Notes: generated from the letters alone by a model not told the origin. A DNA stretch of 64,000 nucleotides from Pigmentiphaga sp. NML080357 (GCF_002188465.1 NZ_NINW01000029.1:62001-126000), one strand, 5' to 3'. Counted from the first letter of the stretch, positions 27,101-36,799 are shown. A program made the numbers and translations.

Positions 27101-28117
27101 CTACGCCTGGCTCGCGACCGGATGAGAAAGACCGGTTACAACATGCGAGGCCGGCCGATCGGCCGGCCCGAAGTAGCGTTGCCTGAAATAGGCGAGTGTG
27201 CGGGCCAGGCCCTCCTCCAGCGAGGTGGCCGGCTGCCAGCCCAACATGCGCTGCGCCAGTCCGATGTCCGGGCACCGGCGCACCGGATCGTCCTGGGGCA
27301 GGGGGCGATGAACGATCTCCGGCGCCGTGCCGGCCAGACTCCGGATCTTCTCGGCGATCTCGAGCATGGTGGTCTCGTGCGTATTGCCCAGGTTCACCGG
27401 TCCCGTGAAATCGTCGGGGCTGTTCATCAGCCGGATCAGTCCGTCCACCAGGTCGTCGACATAGCAGAAAGAGCGTGTCTGGCTGCCATCCCCATACACC
27501 GTCAGCGGTTCGCCCGCGAGGGCTTGCATGGCGAGATTGGAAACCACCCGGCCATCGTCGGGCCGCATGTGAGGGCCATAGGTGTTGAAGATCCGCGCGA
27601 TCTTCACCTTCAGCCCGTATTGCCGGTGATAGTCCGCGAACAGGGTTTCGGCGCAGCGCTTGCCCTCGTCGTAGCATGCCCGCACGCCATTGGGATTGAC
27701 GTGGCCCCAGTAATCCTCGCGCTGGGGATGCATGTCGGGATCGCCGTATACCTCGCTCGTGGACGCCTGCAGGATCCGCGCGTCCAGCCGCTTGGCCAGG
27801 CCCAGCATGTTGATCGACCCGTGCACGCAGGTCTTGGTGGTCTGCACCGGATCGTGCTGGTAATGCACCGGCGAGGCGGGGCAGGCGAGATTGTAGATCT
27901 CGTCGGCTTCCACGTAGAGGGGAAAGGTGATGTCGTGACGCAGCAGTTCGAAGGCCGGATGACCGATCAGGTGCGCGATGTTGGCCTTGGTTCCCGTGTA
28001 GAAATTGTCGACGCACAGCACCTCGTGGCCGGCCTCGATCAAGCGGGTGCACAGGTGCGACCCCAGGAAGCCGGCGCCCCCGGTGACGACGATGCGTCGT
28101 GGCAGACGGATACTCAT
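27101..28117 (-). CDS. UDP-glucuronate decarboxylase (UDP-xylose synthase)
   Basis: 338-residue extended SDR that oxidises and decarboxylates UDP-glucuronate to UDP-xylose using bound NAD. Clear markers: [13 protein letters not shown] at the N-terminus, [25 protein letters not shown] near residue 78 (highly specific to this family), the catalytic STSEVYGDP and [10 protein letters not shown] with Tyr and Lys near residue 145, and [15 protein letters not shown]. Its substrate would come from the UDP-glucose dehydrogenase at 42006-43373. Start overlaps the stop of the upstream glycosyltransferase by ATGA. Final sugar-nucleotide gene of a nine-gene operon read from 35428 downward. Confidence 0.95.
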   Translation of the reverse strand: MSIRLPRRIVVTGGAGFLGSHLCTRLIEAGHEVLCVDNFYTGTKANIAHLIGHPAFELLRHDITFPLYVEADEIYNLACPASPVHYQHDPVQTTKTCVHGSINMLGLAKRLDARILQASTSEVYGDPDMHPQREDYWGHVNPNGVRACYDEGKRCAETLFADYHRQYGLKVKIARIFNTYGPHMRPDDGRVVSNLAMQALAGEPLTVYGDGSQTRSFCYVDDLVDGLIRLMNSPDDFTGPVNLGNTHETTMLEIAEKIRSLAGTAPEIVHRPLPQDDPVRRCPDIGLAQRMLGWQPATSLEEGLARTLAYFRQRYFGPADRPASHVVTGLSHPVASQA

Positions 28118-29115
28118 GATTGCACCTCCGCGGGTTCTGCCGCAGCCGGGCTGGCGGCGCCGACGGCCTCGTCCAGGACGGCGGTCCAGTCGCGCACGAA
28201 CCGGTCGATGCCGAAGCGCTGCAAGGCGCGCAGGCGGGCTTCCTGTCCCCAGGCGCGAGCCAGCTCGGGATCGGCCAGCAGCTCGTGCATGACGTCGGCC
28301 AGATGGTCGATCCGCGTGTCGACATAGCCGTTCGCGCCGCTTTCGATCACCGTGCTCATTTCCGTGGTCGCGAGGCCCACCACCGGCACGCCGGCCATCA
28401 TGGCCTCGATCACGGCCAACCCAAGGCTGGTGTAGCGGATGGGATTGAAGAAGAATCGGTAGCGCGCCATGAGCGCGGGCAGCTCCAGATTCGGTACCTC
28501 GCCGATGCCGCCCAGCGATTCGGCGTCCATCCCGGCCAGATCGAGCGGCACGCGCGTGCGCAGGGCGTCGAAAACATCGGCGCCGAGACGCCGGCCGCGT
28601 CGCCGCAGGTGGTTGACCACGACGATGCCGCGCGGAATCGTGCCCTGGTACTCCACGTCGGGCGGCAGCCGCACGCCATGCTCGACGACGCGCGTGGGCG
28701 TGCAGCCGCTGTCCCACATGAGGGCATTGAACGGCGTGACATGGACCAGGGTGCCTCGCGGCTCCTGGAACCAGTGGACGGTGTTGGTGGGATGCTGCTG
28801 CGGAGGATCGTGTTCGAGATAGATTTGCGGCAACTGGCGTTGCGCCGCCGACAGCAGCTCGGTGCGGTCTTCCAGGTAGGCCTGCTTGGACTGGTACAGC
28901 ACGCAGTCGAAGCGCTGGTCGCGCACGCGATCGGCGGGAATTTCGCGGACGTTGCGCCCCCAGGGCAGGCCGGGACCCAGGGGCGCATAGCCGGGACCGC
29001 CGCCCGGCCGCACGACGACGTAGAAGTCATGCGGAACGTGAGTCAGGTAGTAGAGATAGTTGCCGTGTACGTGCCAGGTCAGAATGCGCAACCGGCGTCC
29101 GGGGGTTTCAGGCAT
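28114..29115 (-). CDS. Glycosyltransferase (GT4-like)
   Basis: 333-residue GT-B protein. The N-terminal half [26 protein letters not shown] and [19 protein letters not shown] is typical of a small group of glycosyltransferases in exopolysaccharide regions; the C-terminal EX7E-like segment is [21 protein letters not shown] near residue 225. Shorter than many GT4 enzymes because the acceptor domain is compact. Overlaps the GT9 gene upstream by 8 bp and the UDP-xylose synthase gene downstream by 4 bp, so it is translated within one coupled operon. It may be the enzyme that uses UDP-xylose, judged from position only. Confidence 0.85.
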   Translation of the reverse strand: MPETPGRRLRILTWHVHGNYLYYLTHVPHDFYVVVRPGGGPGYAPLGPGLPWGRNVREIPADRVRDQRFDCVLYQSKQAYLEDRTELLSAAQRQLPQIYLEHDPPQQHPTNTVHWFQEPRGTLVHVTPFNALMWDSGCTPTRVVEHGVRLPPDVEYQGTIPRGIVVVNHLRRRGRRLGADVFDALRTRVPLDLAGMDAESLGGIGEVPNLELPALMARYRFFFNPIRYTSLGLAVIEAMMAGVPVVGLATTEMSTVIESGANGYVDTRIDHLADVMHELLADPELARAWGQEARLRALQRFGIDRFVRDWTAVLDEAVGAASPAAAEPAEVQS

Positions 29116-30193
29116 AGCTGGGCTCCTTGCAAAGCATGCGTTCGGCTTGGCGGATAACGTCCGAGGTCTTGACTCCCAGCGCGCAGGGATGACCGATCGG
29201 GCACGCCGGGTGGGCGCAAGGCCGGCAGGCGACGTCGTGCCAGAGGACCACGTGCTTCGAGCGGTCGGCGGGCGCCCATCGATGCACGTCGCTGCCGCTG
29301 GCGATCACCACGCTGGGAGTGCGCATTGCCGCCGCCACGTGCGAGACGCCGGTGTCGTTGCAGACCAGCAGGCGGCTGCGCTCGAGCAGCGCGGCCAGGA
29401 CGCCCAGGCCGGTGCGTCCGGCCAGGTCGCACAGCGGCTCGCTTGCCAGGTCGGCCACCTTGCGCGTCAGCGGACGTTCTTCGTCGCTGCCGGTCAAGGC
29501 CACGTCGAAGCCGGCGTGGACGAGGACGGACGCCACCGCGGCATAGCGCTCCGCTGGCCACCGGCGCGAGGCGAGCCGCGCGCCGGGATGCACGAGGACC
29601 GTGCGGCCGGGGCGCAATCCTGCTTCCCGTGCGAGGGCGGATGCGGCCTCGCGGTCGCCGTCGGCGAGCGGAAATTCGAGCCGGGCGTCGCCGCACGGCA
29701 CGTCCAGGAATCGCATGAGCGCCAGATAGCGTTCGACTTCGGGCAGATGGTCCGGCCATGGCAGCCACCAGGCGTCGGCCTCGGCCCCCGTGACCGGTCC
29801 TGGCTGGAAACCGGCGACGCGTGCCGCCCCCAGCCTGCGCACGATGTCGTTCGTGATGGCGCCGCTGCCATGCAGTTGCAGCGCGACGTCGAAGCGCTGG
29901 GATCGCGCCCAGTCGTAGAACGCCGGCAGCGCTTCCTCGCGAGCGGCCTGTTCGGGCATGCCTGTCGTACCCGGAAACGGCGCCAGTGCGTCGAGGTACC
30001 GGCTGAAGCGCTGCTGGAACGACGCGGCGCCGGGCAGCCCGATCAAGGTGATGTGGGCGCGCGGGAAGCGTGCGCGCAATGCGCGCAGGGCGGGAACCGA
30101 ACACAGAAGGTCGCCTAGTTGCAACGCCCTGAACACGGCGATGCGGGCAGGCTCCGGGTGCCAGAGCGGGTGGAGCGCGGAGGGGGCGGTCAT
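29108..30193 (-). CDS. Glycosyltransferase family 9 protein (heptosyltransferase-like)
   Basis: 361-residue GT9 enzyme of the ADP-heptose:LPS heptosyltransferase family. N-terminus IAVFRALQLGDLLCSVPALRAL contains the conserved GDLL loop; the donor site shows VHPGARLASRRWPAERY near residue 195 and CNDTGVSHVAAAMRTPSVVI near residue 265. A late cysteine-rich stretch (CRPCAHPACPIGHPC near residue 320) is common in this subgroup. Together with the second GT9 (32938) and a GmhB-like phosphatase it implies use of ADP-heptose or a similar donor. Overlaps both neighbours in the operon. Confidence 0.9.
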   Translation of the reverse strand: MTAPSALHPLWHPEPARIAVFRALQLGDLLCSVPALRALRARFPRAHITLIGLPGAASFQQRFSRYLDALAPFPGTTGMPEQAAREEALPAFYDWARSQRFDVALQLHGSGAITNDIVRRLGAARVAGFQPGPVTGAEADAWWLPWPDHLPEVERYLALMRFLDVPCGDARLEFPLADGDREAASALAREAGLRPGRTVLVHPGARLASRRWPAERYAAVASVLVHAGFDVALTGSDEERPLTRKVADLASEPLCDLAGRTGLGVLAALLERSRLLVCNDTGVSHVAAAMRTPSVVIASGSDVHRWAPADRSKHVVLWHDVACRPCAHPACPIGHPCALGVKTSDVIRQAERMLCKEPSYA

Positions 30194-31179
30194 AGGAACC
30201 TCGCCTTGAAGTGCCAGGCGCCTCGCAGGCGCCAGAACAGGGACAAGGGGGGGATCAGGATGGAAGTCACCAGCATTTCGGCGACATGCGAAGGGGCGTG
30301 CGACGCGCCCCGCAACCGCGCGGCGCAGAACTGCAGCGTCAGCGCCGCCCAGACGGCAAGCCCCGTCCAGGCCAGCCATGGCACGCCCGCGACGGCCCCG
30401 GCGACGGCGACCGCGGCGCCGGCGACGATGGCGAAGTAGTTCCATGGCGGCCGGCGCCGTATCCGCTGGCGATACAGCGAAGGATGCTTCTTGTAGAGCA
30501 ATGCGTCGAAGAAGACCTTGCGCTGCTGCCTGACGCTGATCCCCGGCGGCGCGGGGCGCACTGGATGCAGGACGACCGCGTCTTCCGCCCGGGCGATGCG
30601 ATAGCCCCGCGCCAGAAGCATGAACTGCAGGTCCGAATCTTCTCGCCACGCCAGCGTGAAGCGTTCGTCGAAACCGCCGACGGCAAGAAGCGCGCTCTTG
30701 CGGACCAGGCAGTTGGCGGTGGCGAATTCGGCTTGTTCCAGGCCGCCGGTATCCCGTTCGTGATCACGCGGCCTGTCGGGCAGCGGCACGCGTATCCGGC
30801 CGACGACGGCGGCAACGTCGTCGGCCATGGCGGCCAGTCCTCGCGACAGCCAGGAGGGCGTCGGCACGGTATCGTCGTCGGTAAAGGCAATAACGGGCGC
30901 GCGCGCGCTTTCCCATCCGCGGTTGCGCGCGCCCGAAGGCCCCTGGGTGCCCACCGCTTCCAGATAGCGCACCGCCAGTCCGCGCCGCTCCTGTTCCTTG
31001 GCGAGCGCCTCCACCACCCGGCGCGTATCCGCATCGGGGCCGTCGTCCACCACCAGCAGCTCGAAGCTCGCCGGGTCGAGATCCTGCGAGGCGATCGCCT
31101 GCAGGCAGCGCTGCAGCATCCGTGGCCGGCGGTAAGTGGGAACCACCACCGACACCCGCAGGAGGCCGGCGGCGCTCAC
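30190..31179 (-). CDS. Glycosyltransferase family 2 protein, membrane-attached
   Basis: 329-residue inverting GT-A enzyme. The catalytic domain has VSVVVPTYRRPRMLQRCL, LLVVDDGPD, FTDDDTVP (DXD) near residue 95, and EFATANCLVRKSALLAVGGFDE with WREDSDLQ (the ED base) near residue 170. Two hydrophobic C-terminal segments (YFAIVAGAAVAVAGAVAG and LAWTGLAVWAALTLQF, residues about 255-290) should anchor it in the inner membrane. It starts at a GTG (31177-31179) that overlaps the carbamoyltransferase stop (GTGA). Sugar specificity not readable. Confidence 0.9.
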   Translation of the reverse strand: MSAAGLLRVSVVVPTYRRPRMLQRCLQAIASQDLDPASFELLVVDDGPDADTRRVVEALAKEQERRGLAVRYLEAVGTQGPSGARNRGWESARAPVIAFTDDDTVPTPSWLSRGLAAMADDVAAVVGRIRVPLPDRPRDHERDTGGLEQAEFATANCLVRKSALLAVGGFDERFTLAWREDSDLQFMLLARGYRIARAEDAVVLHPVRPAPPGISVRQQRKVFFDALLYKKHPSLYRQRIRRRPPWNYFAIVAGAAVAVAGAVAGVPWLAWTGLAVWAALTLQFCAARLRGASHAPSHVAEMLVTSILIPPLSLFWRLRGAWHFKARFL

Positions 31180-32915
31180 GCCGACTTCTCCAGCAGGAAC
31201 GAGCCGATGGCGAGCGCGTCCAGCGGCGACGTCCAGAAGCATTCGATCGCATCGCGAGGCGTGCATACGACAGGTTCGCCGCGCGTGTTGAACGACGTGT
31301 TCACCAGTACCGGCACGCCGGTGCGACGTTCGAACGCCGCCAGCAGGTCGTAGTAGAGCGGATGCTGGGCGCGCCGCACGGTCTGCACGCGGGCGGTGCC
31401 GTCCGTATGGCGGACGGCAGGTATGCGCGCGGCCTTGTCCTCCAGCACGTCGAAGACGAACAGCATGAACGGCGCGACGATGGGGCCGGGCCGGCCGGTG
31501 GCGAACCAGTCGCGCGCGCGTTCCTCCATGACCACCGGTGCGACCGGGCGGAAATCTTCCCGGTCCTTGATTTCGTTGAGGCGGGCCTGCATGCCGGGGT
31601 CGATGGGAGAGGCCAGGATGGAACGCGCGCCGAGCGCCCGCGGACCGAATTCCATGCGTCCCTGGAACCATCCGACGATCTTGTCCTGGGCAAGCAATTC
31701 CGCGGTGGCCTCGGCAATGTCGTCCGGCTTGCGATAGGAGAGCTTGGAGCGTTGCAGGAAAGCCTCGATCTCCTCGTCATCGAATTCCGGACCAAGGAAA
31801 GCGTGGTCCATGGCCCATCGCCGGCCCTCGCCGGCTCGCTGCTGGCTGTCCACCCAGAGCGCGGCGCCCAGCGAGGTGCCGGAGTCCCCGGCCGCGGGTT
31901 GCACCCACACCTGGCTGAACGGCCCGTTTTCGCGCAGCCGCGCGTTCATGACGCAATTGAGCGCCACGCCGCCGGCCATGCACAGGTTGGGCGATCCGGT
32001 TTCCCGGTGCAGCCAGCGCGCCATGCGCTCGACTGTCTGCTCGAGGGCGAATTGCAGCGAACGGGCGAGGTCGTAGTGGCGTTCCTCGAGCGGTCCGCCG
32101 CGCCGCCGTGGCGGACCGAACCGTTCGGCGAGCGCAAGCGGGGAAACCGTGTAGTCGCCGTCGTCGCCCACGCGCATGATTTCTTCGAAGAAGTCGACGT
32201 AGCGTGGTTGGCCGAACGACGCCAGCGCCATGACCTTGTATTCGTCAGAGGAATGCAGGAAACCCAGGTAACGCGTGACCTCCTCGTACAGCAGGCCCAG
32301 CGAATGCGGCAGGTTGACCTGCTTGATGCGCCGGTATCGCCCCTGCGCGTAATGGCCGTAGCTGGTGGTGGCGCTCTCGCCGCGTCCGTCCATGGTCAAT
32401 ACCGCCGCCTCGTCGAACGGCGCTGCCAGGAAGGCGCTGGCCTCGTGGGCGAGGTGATGCTCGACGAAGTGCCAGCGCCGGATGATGTCGGCCGCGGTGG
32501 CGCCGCGCAGCCGCTCCTGGAGGTGGTGGGGCGCGCCGTCGGCAAGTTGCCGCGGCGCGTTCACCACATACGAGAGGAACAGCGGATCCCAGGGCGAGGA
32601 CGTGGCGGTAGGGCTGCTGCTGCGCGAGGGCTCCAGCGGCAGCACGATGTGGCCTTCCGGAGCTTGTTCCTGCAACAGCAGGCTCGGGTCGTAGGAATAG
32701 GCGAAATGATCGACCTGGCCGATGTCGATTCCCGCATGGGCAAGACAGTAGTCGATCGCATGGAACGGCAACTGCCAGGTCGTGAACGGCAGCGGGCGCT
32801 TGCCGTGCTTGACGTGGGTGAAGCGCTCTTCTTCCGCTGCCGCCAGCACCACGCCATCGCGTACGAGGGTGGCGGAACAGTCGTGGTAAACGGCATTGAT
32901 TCCCAATGTGTACAT
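31176..32915 (-). CDS. Carbamoyltransferase (NodU/CmcH/WapO family)
   Basis: 579-residue enzyme that transfers a carbamoyl group from carbamoyl phosphate, through carbamoyl-adenylate, to a hydroxyl. The N-terminal Kae1-like domain has LGINAVYHDCSATLVRDG, AAEEERFTHVKHGK and HHLAHEASAFLAAPFDEAAVLTMDGRGE near residue 155 (metal-binding histidines). Then EYKVMALASFG, MAGGVALNCVMNARL near residue 315, and the C-terminal MEFGPRALGARSILASP, DREDFRPVAPVV and PVLVNTSFNTRGEPVV. GAGGAG precedes the ATG at 32915. Homologues decorate Nod factors, antibiotics and LPS core heptose. With two GT9 genes beside it, carbamoylation of a heptose is a reasonable guess. Confidence 0.95.
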   Translation of the reverse strand: MYTLGINAVYHDCSATLVRDGVVLAAAEEERFTHVKHGKRPLPFTTWQLPFHAIDYCLAHAGIDIGQVDHFAYSYDPSLLLQEQAPEGHIVLPLEPSRSSSPTATSSPWDPLFLSYVVNAPRQLADGAPHHLQERLRGATAADIIRRWHFVEHHLAHEASAFLAAPFDEAAVLTMDGRGESATTSYGHYAQGRYRRIKQVNLPHSLGLLYEEVTRYLGFLHSSDEYKVMALASFGQPRYVDFFEEIMRVGDDGDYTVSPLALAERFGPPRRRGGPLEERHYDLARSLQFALEQTVERMARWLHRETGSPNLCMAGGVALNCVMNARLRENGPFSQVWVQPAAGDSGTSLGAALWVDSQQRAGEGRRWAMDHAFLGPEFDDEEIEAFLQRSKLSYRKPDDIAEATAELLAQDKIVGWFQGRMEFGPRALGARSILASPIDPGMQARLNEIKDREDFRPVAPVVMEERARDWFATGRPGPIVAPFMLFVFDVLEDKAARIPAVRHTDGTARVQTVRRAQHPLYYDLLAAFERRTGVPVLVNTSFNTRGEPVVCTPRDAIECFWTSPLDALAIGSFLLEKSA

Positions 32916-32937
32916 GGACAGCTCCTCGATGTGGGGC

Positions 32938-34128
32938 TCAGGCGGCGGCCCGCCGGCTCGTGGGGGATGCGGGCAGCGGCATGCGGCGGCGCATGTCCAG
33001 CAGCTCCTGTGCGGCCCGCACGGCCCTTTCCGGCTCGACTCCGGCCAGGCAGGCATGGTGGCCTTCCGGGCACACGCTGCGATAGCAGTACTTGCACGGC
33101 ACGTCATGGCTGAGCAGGCGGTGTTCGATCCCCCAGGGCGCGTGCTGGGGATTGGTCAGCGCATAGAGATCGGCCACCGGCGTGCCGACCGCGGCGGCGA
33201 TGTGGACCGGTCCGCTGTTGTTCGAGACCAGGACCGCCGCTTCGGCAAGCAGTGCGCCCAGCTCGCCCAGCGAGAGTTCGCCCGCGGTATTGATCGCCCG
33301 GTGTCCCGACAGTGTGTCCACATGTTCGACCAGCGCCCGCTCGCCGCTGCCGCCGGTAAGCACGACGGGGGCGGTGGCGGCCAGCTGCCGGACGACCTGC
33401 GCGAACAGTTCGGGGGGGTAGCGCCGGGATGGCGCGCTGGCGCCGGCATGCACAACGATGCAGGAACCGAGGTCCCTGACGCCCCGCCGAGCCAGTTTCT
33501 CTTGCACGGCCCGGCGATCCCGCGGCTGCACCGCGAACTCCAGCGTCTCGGTCGGCGCACGCGCACCGACCGAGGCCACCAGGTCCAGCTGGCGCCGGGC
33601 CTCGTGGCGGCCGCCGTCCATGGGCGCGTCGTCCTTGATCCAGTGGGTAAGGAGGCGATAGGGGTTCTCGCGGGAGTGGGCCAGAATGCGCGGGATGCCC
33701 GCCAGCATGCACATCAGGGCGGCGGGCAGCGCGCTCTGGCTGTAGACCGTGAAAATGGCTGCCGCGTCGTAGCGGCCTGCTCGCAGCCGTTCGATCATCG
33801 CCAGATCGGGACCCGGGTCGGGCCCGCGATGATTCTTCACCCAGGGCGCCTCGTAGGCGATGACCTCATCCACGCTGGGCAGATGCGGGGCAAGCAGCGC
33901 GCCCGCGCCCGAGCACAGCAGGGTGATGCGCCGCCCTGGCCGCGACAGCTTCAGCGCACGCAGGGCGGGAGTCGTCATCAACACGTCGCCCAGGTTGTCC
34001 AGCCGCACGCAAAGAACATTGGACGCGCCGGACCAATCGAGAGCGCTCGCTGCTGTTGCCTCCTGTCGCTGCGCATTCTCCCCGAGGGAGGGAACGCGCC
34101 CTTCGGGCGGCCGAGCGGGCGCGTTCAT
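32938..34128 (-). CDS. Glycosyltransferase family 9 protein (heptosyltransferase-like)
   Basis: 396-residue GT9 protein. VLCVRLDNLGDVLMTTPALRAL near residue 40 carries the GD loop; VHAGASAPSRRYPPELF near residue 230 and VSNNSGPVHIAAAVGTPVADLYA near residue 305 form the donor site. The C-terminal cysteine cluster (CKYCYRSVCPEGHHAC) mirrors that of the other GT9 here. The first 30 residues are extra and low in complexity, so translation could begin further in. Its start overlaps the GmhB-like gene by ATGA, linking heptose precursor processing to transfer. Confidence 0.9.
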   Translation of the reverse strand: MNAPARPPEGRVPSLGENAQRQEATAASALDWSGASNVLCVRLDNLGDVLMTTPALRALKLSRPGRRITLLCSGAGALLAPHLPSVDEVIAYEAPWVKNHRGPDPGPDLAMIERLRAGRYDAAAIFTVYSQSALPAALMCMLAGIPRILAHSRENPYRLLTHWIKDDAPMDGGRHEARRQLDLVASVGARAPTETLEFAVQPRDRRAVQEKLARRGVRDLGSCIVVHAGASAPSRRYPPELFAQVVRQLAATAPVVLTGGSGERALVEHVDTLSGHRAINTAGELSLGELGALLAEAAVLVSNNSGPVHIAAAVGTPVADLYALTNPQHAPWGIEHRLLSHDVPCKYCYRSVCPEGHHACLAGVEPERAVRAAQELLDMRRRMPLPASPTSRRAAA

Positions 34129-34706
34129 GCGACCTCCCTGGCGCGCAGCGCCACCGCCACGAGCGTGGCGGCCTGCTCGAAGCCGTCGACGATGTAGTCC
34201 GGCTCGCGGTGCGGGCCGCGCACCCATTCGGTCTCGTGGCCGTTGTTCAGCAAGACGGTGCGGCAGCCTGCGCGGCTGCCCGCTTCCACGTCGTCGAGGA
34301 TGTCGCCGATGAACCACGAGCGTTCCAGGTCCAGGTCGTGCTCGCGGGCGGCCTGGCGCAACAGTCCCGGCTGCGGCTTGCGGCAGGTGCACGGCAAGGC
34401 GTAGGCGCGGCGTACGCCCCTGGCCAGGTGCGGACAGTAGTAGAAGCCGTTCAGGTGCGCATGGGCTGTCTCGAACATGCGGGCGAGCTGGAGGTGCACG
34501 CCGATCAGCGCATCTTCCTCGAACAGGCCCAGGGCGACGCCCGGCTGGTTGGTGATGACGAACATCGGCGCCCTGGTGCCGGCAAGGCGCCGCAATCCAG
34601 CCTCCACGCCGGCCTCGAAGCGCATGCGTTTCGGGTCCACGTTATAGGCTTCGTTCACCAGCAGGGTGCCGTCCTTGTCCAGGAAAATGGCAGGTTTCAG
34701 GGCCAT
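34125..34706 (-). CDS. gmhB: HAD-IIIA phosphatase, GmhB-like (heptose-bisphosphate phosphatase)
   Basis: 193-residue haloacid-dehalogenase hydrolase. Motif I is FLDKDGTLL at residues 8-16 with both aspartates; motif II is in VITNQPGVA near residue 52; the zinc loop CPHLARG...CTCRKPQPG near residues 90-115 has the Cys-His-Cys-Cys pattern of GmhB; motif IV is FIGDILDDVEAG near residue 130. GmhB removes the 7-phosphate from heptose 1,7-bisphosphate during ADP-heptose synthesis. No gmhA, hldE or hldD is in this window, so it may serve a dedicated branch or back up a chromosomal copy. Overlaps the SDR gene upstream by 10 bp and the GT9 gene downstream by 4 bp. Confidence 0.88.
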   Translation of the reverse strand: MALKPAIFLDKDGTLLVNEAYNVDPKRMRFEAGVEAGLRRLAGTRAPMFVITNQPGVALGLFEEDALIGVHLQLARMFETAHAHLNGFYYCPHLARGVRRAYALPCTCRKPQPGLLRQAAREHDLDLERSWFIGDILDDVEAGSRAGCRTVLLNNGHETEWVRGPHREPDYIVDGFEQAATLVAVALRAREVA

Positions 34707-35428
34707 GATGTTTCTCGCATCGGCAGCACCATGACCTCCGGAATCACGGTCTCTTCGGGCTGCATCAGCACGAAGCGCACGGTGCGGGCGACATTGCCGG
34801 GGTCCTGCAGGGTGTTTACGTCGATGTCGGCGAAGCGATCGAGCAGGAACGGCGTGCGCATGCCGCCTGCGACGACCGCGGAGACCTTGATCCCGTGGGG
34901 CCTCAGTTCGGCATGCAGCGCATGCGAGAGCCCCAGCAGGCCCCACTTGGTGGCGTGGTAGACCGCGGCGTTGGGCCATGCGCGCTTGGAAGCCGTCGAG
35001 GCGATGTTGACGATGTGTCCGTGACCCCGCTCCTTCATGTAGGCGCATGCGTACTTGGAGACCAGGAACGGTCCGGTCAGGTTGGTCCGCAGGATGCGGT
35101 CCCAGTCCGCCAGCCCCAGTTCCTCGATGGGGACGGTCAGGTCGATGGCCGCGTTGTTGACCACGGCATCGAGATGGCCGAAGCGGGAGATTGCCCGGTC
35201 CACCGCGGCCCGCACGTCGCTTTCGTTGCCGACGTCAAAGCCTATGGCGTCGGTGTGCGCGCCGATGCGGCGCGCCGTGGCATGGGCCGCCTGTTCGTCG
35301 ATGTCGCCGACCAGCACGTGCGCGCCATCGGCTGCCAGCTCCTGGCAGATGGCAGCGCCCAGGCCGCGGCCTCCTCCCGTAACCAATATCGTCTTGCCTG
35401 CCATGCTGGCGGGTGCTCTGGATGTCAT
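34697..35428 (-). CDS. SDR-family oxidoreductase
   Basis: 243-residue classical short-chain dehydrogenase. TGGGRGLGAAIC near residue 17, VGDIDEQ after the second strand (acidic, NAD preference), NNAAIDLTVP near residue 90, catalytic serine in NIASTASKRA and YHATK near residue 155. The usual PG motif after the active site is replaced by AVVAGGMRTPF. Probably oxidises or reduces a sugar or sugar-nucleotide intermediate of the cluster. First gene of the strictly overlapping set; it lies 18 bp after the glycosyltransferase at 35447. Confidence 0.9.
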   Translation of the reverse strand: MTSRAPASMAGKTILVTGGGRGLGAAICQELAADGAHVLVGDIDEQAAHATARRIGAHTDAIGFDVGNESDVRAAVDRAISRFGHLDAVVNNAAIDLTVPIEELGLADWDRILRTNLTGPFLVSKYACAYMKERGHGHIVNIASTASKRAWPNAAVYHATKWGLLGLSHALHAELRPHGIKVSAVVAGGMRTPFLLDRFADIDVNTLQDPGNVARTVRFVLMQPEETVIPEVMVLPMRETSWP

Positions 35429-35446
35429 GCGGTTCTCCTTTGTGTG

Positions 35447-36739
35447 CTACTTGGCGGCGAGCGCTTCTTCGGCCGTGCGCTCGTAGTGGCTGCGCCGGGA
35501 AGCCATCGCCGGTTGGGCCAGGCCCGCATAGGCCCGCAACATGTCGCGGGCGACGCCGCTCCAGGTGAACATCTTCTGCGCGCGGCGCAGGCCATTGCGG
35601 CCCAGGCGCTGCGCGGTCTGTGCGTGCGTGGCGAGATAGGCCAGGCGGTCGGCCAGGGCTTCGGGATCGCGCGGCGGCACCAGATAGCCGGTCTTGCCGT
35701 CCACCACCGTCGAGCGTATGCCCCCCACCGCCGCGCCTATGACGGGACGCGCGCAGGCCATGGCCTCCACGGGCGTAATGCCGAACGGCTCGTACCAGGG
35801 CGTCGTCACGAATACGTCGCAGGCTCCATAGAACAGCGAGAGCTGCTCGCGGTCGCGCCGTCCGCAGAATTCGACCGTGTCGGCTACCCCGGCCTGCGCG
35901 GCGATATCGCGGAGCCTGCCCAGCTCCGGCGTGGAGAGGTCGTCGGGCTTGGATGCGTCGCCGCCCACGACGTAGAGCTTGGCATCCACGCCGTGGCGGC
36001 GGCGCAAGACGCCGAGTGCCTGGATCACGTTGTCCACGCCCTTGCGCGGTACCATGCGGCCCAGTTGCAGCACGGAGAAGCGTTCGGGATCCCATCCAAG
36101 CGCCAGCCGCGCCGCGGTCTTGTCCATGGGCGTGAATTCCTGCGCTTCGAAGCCGCACGGAATGATGTCGATCTTGGCGGGGTCGGCGCCGTAGTGCTCG
36201 ACCAGGTCCTCCAGGTCCTGGGGGCATTCGGCGATCAGTTTCTCGGCACGGCGCACCAGTTCGAGCTCGATGGCGTAGCGTTCGGCCGGAAAGCGGTCGG
36301 CGCTGCCCTGGTGCTGGCGCCGCACGCGGTCGAGCGCGTGGAAGGTCATGACCAGCGGCACGCCGAACTCGCGCGTCGCGGGCAGGCAGGCCAGCCCCGA
36401 CATGAAGAAATTGGCGTGGACGATGTCGTAGATCGGCCAGTTGTTGCGGAAGTAGTTCAGCAGGAACTCGCCGAACTGCCCCATGTAGGGCAGCAGCGAT
36501 TCCTTGGGAATGGGCCGTGCGGGACCGGCCGGCACGTGGATGACGCGTATGCCCGGCTGCCAGGCAAGGGTCCTGGGTTGCGAAGGGTCGTCCTGGCGCG
36601 TGAAGACGTCGACCCGGTGGCCCTGGGCGGCGAGTTCCCGCGCCAGGTTGGCGACGTAGATGTTCTGTCCTCCGCTGTCCACGCTGCCAGGCGGGGCGAG
36701 CGGAGACGCGTGTTCACTGACGAGGGCGATGGTGCGCAT
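35447..36739 (-). CDS. Glycosyltransferase family 4 protein (MshA/sucrose-phosphate-synthase-like)
   Basis: 430-residue GT-B enzyme. The N-terminal SVDSGGQNIYVANLARELAAQGHRVDVFTR is the loop of the MshA/sucrose-phosphate synthase branch. Donor-domain motifs are QLGRMVPRKGVDNVIQAL near residue 230, the PWYEPFGITPVEAMACARPVIG EX7E segment near residue 325, and TGYLVPPRDPEALADRL. An AAGGGA Shine-Dalgarno precedes the ATG at 36739; an upstream GTG at 36766 is an alternative. Unusually long for the cluster and probably uses a hexose or GDP/UDP sugar. First gene of the operon that runs to the UDP-xylose synthase; the promoter should lie in the 143 bp upstream. Confidence 0.88.
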   Translation of the reverse strand: MRTIALVSEHASPLAPPGSVDSGGQNIYVANLARELAAQGHRVDVFTRQDDPSQPRTLAWQPGIRVIHVPAGPARPIPKESLLPYMGQFGEFLLNYFRNNWPIYDIVHANFFMSGLACLPATREFGVPLVMTFHALDRVRRQHQGSADRFPAERYAIELELVRRAEKLIAECPQDLEDLVEHYGADPAKIDIIPCGFEAQEFTPMDKTAARLALGWDPERFSVLQLGRMVPRKGVDNVIQALGVLRRRHGVDAKLYVVGGDASKPDDLSTPELGRLRDIAAQAGVADTVEFCGRRDREQLSLFYGACDVFVTTPWYEPFGITPVEAMACARPVIGAAVGGIRSTVVDGKTGYLVPPRDPEALADRLAYLATHAQTAQRLGRNGLRRAQKMFTWSGVARDMLRAYAGLAQPAMASRRSHYERTAEEALAAK

Positions 36740-36799
36740 GGTGAGATCCCTTTTGTTGATCAGCACAACAACTGGGATCCGATCCGCATCTTCTGTTCC

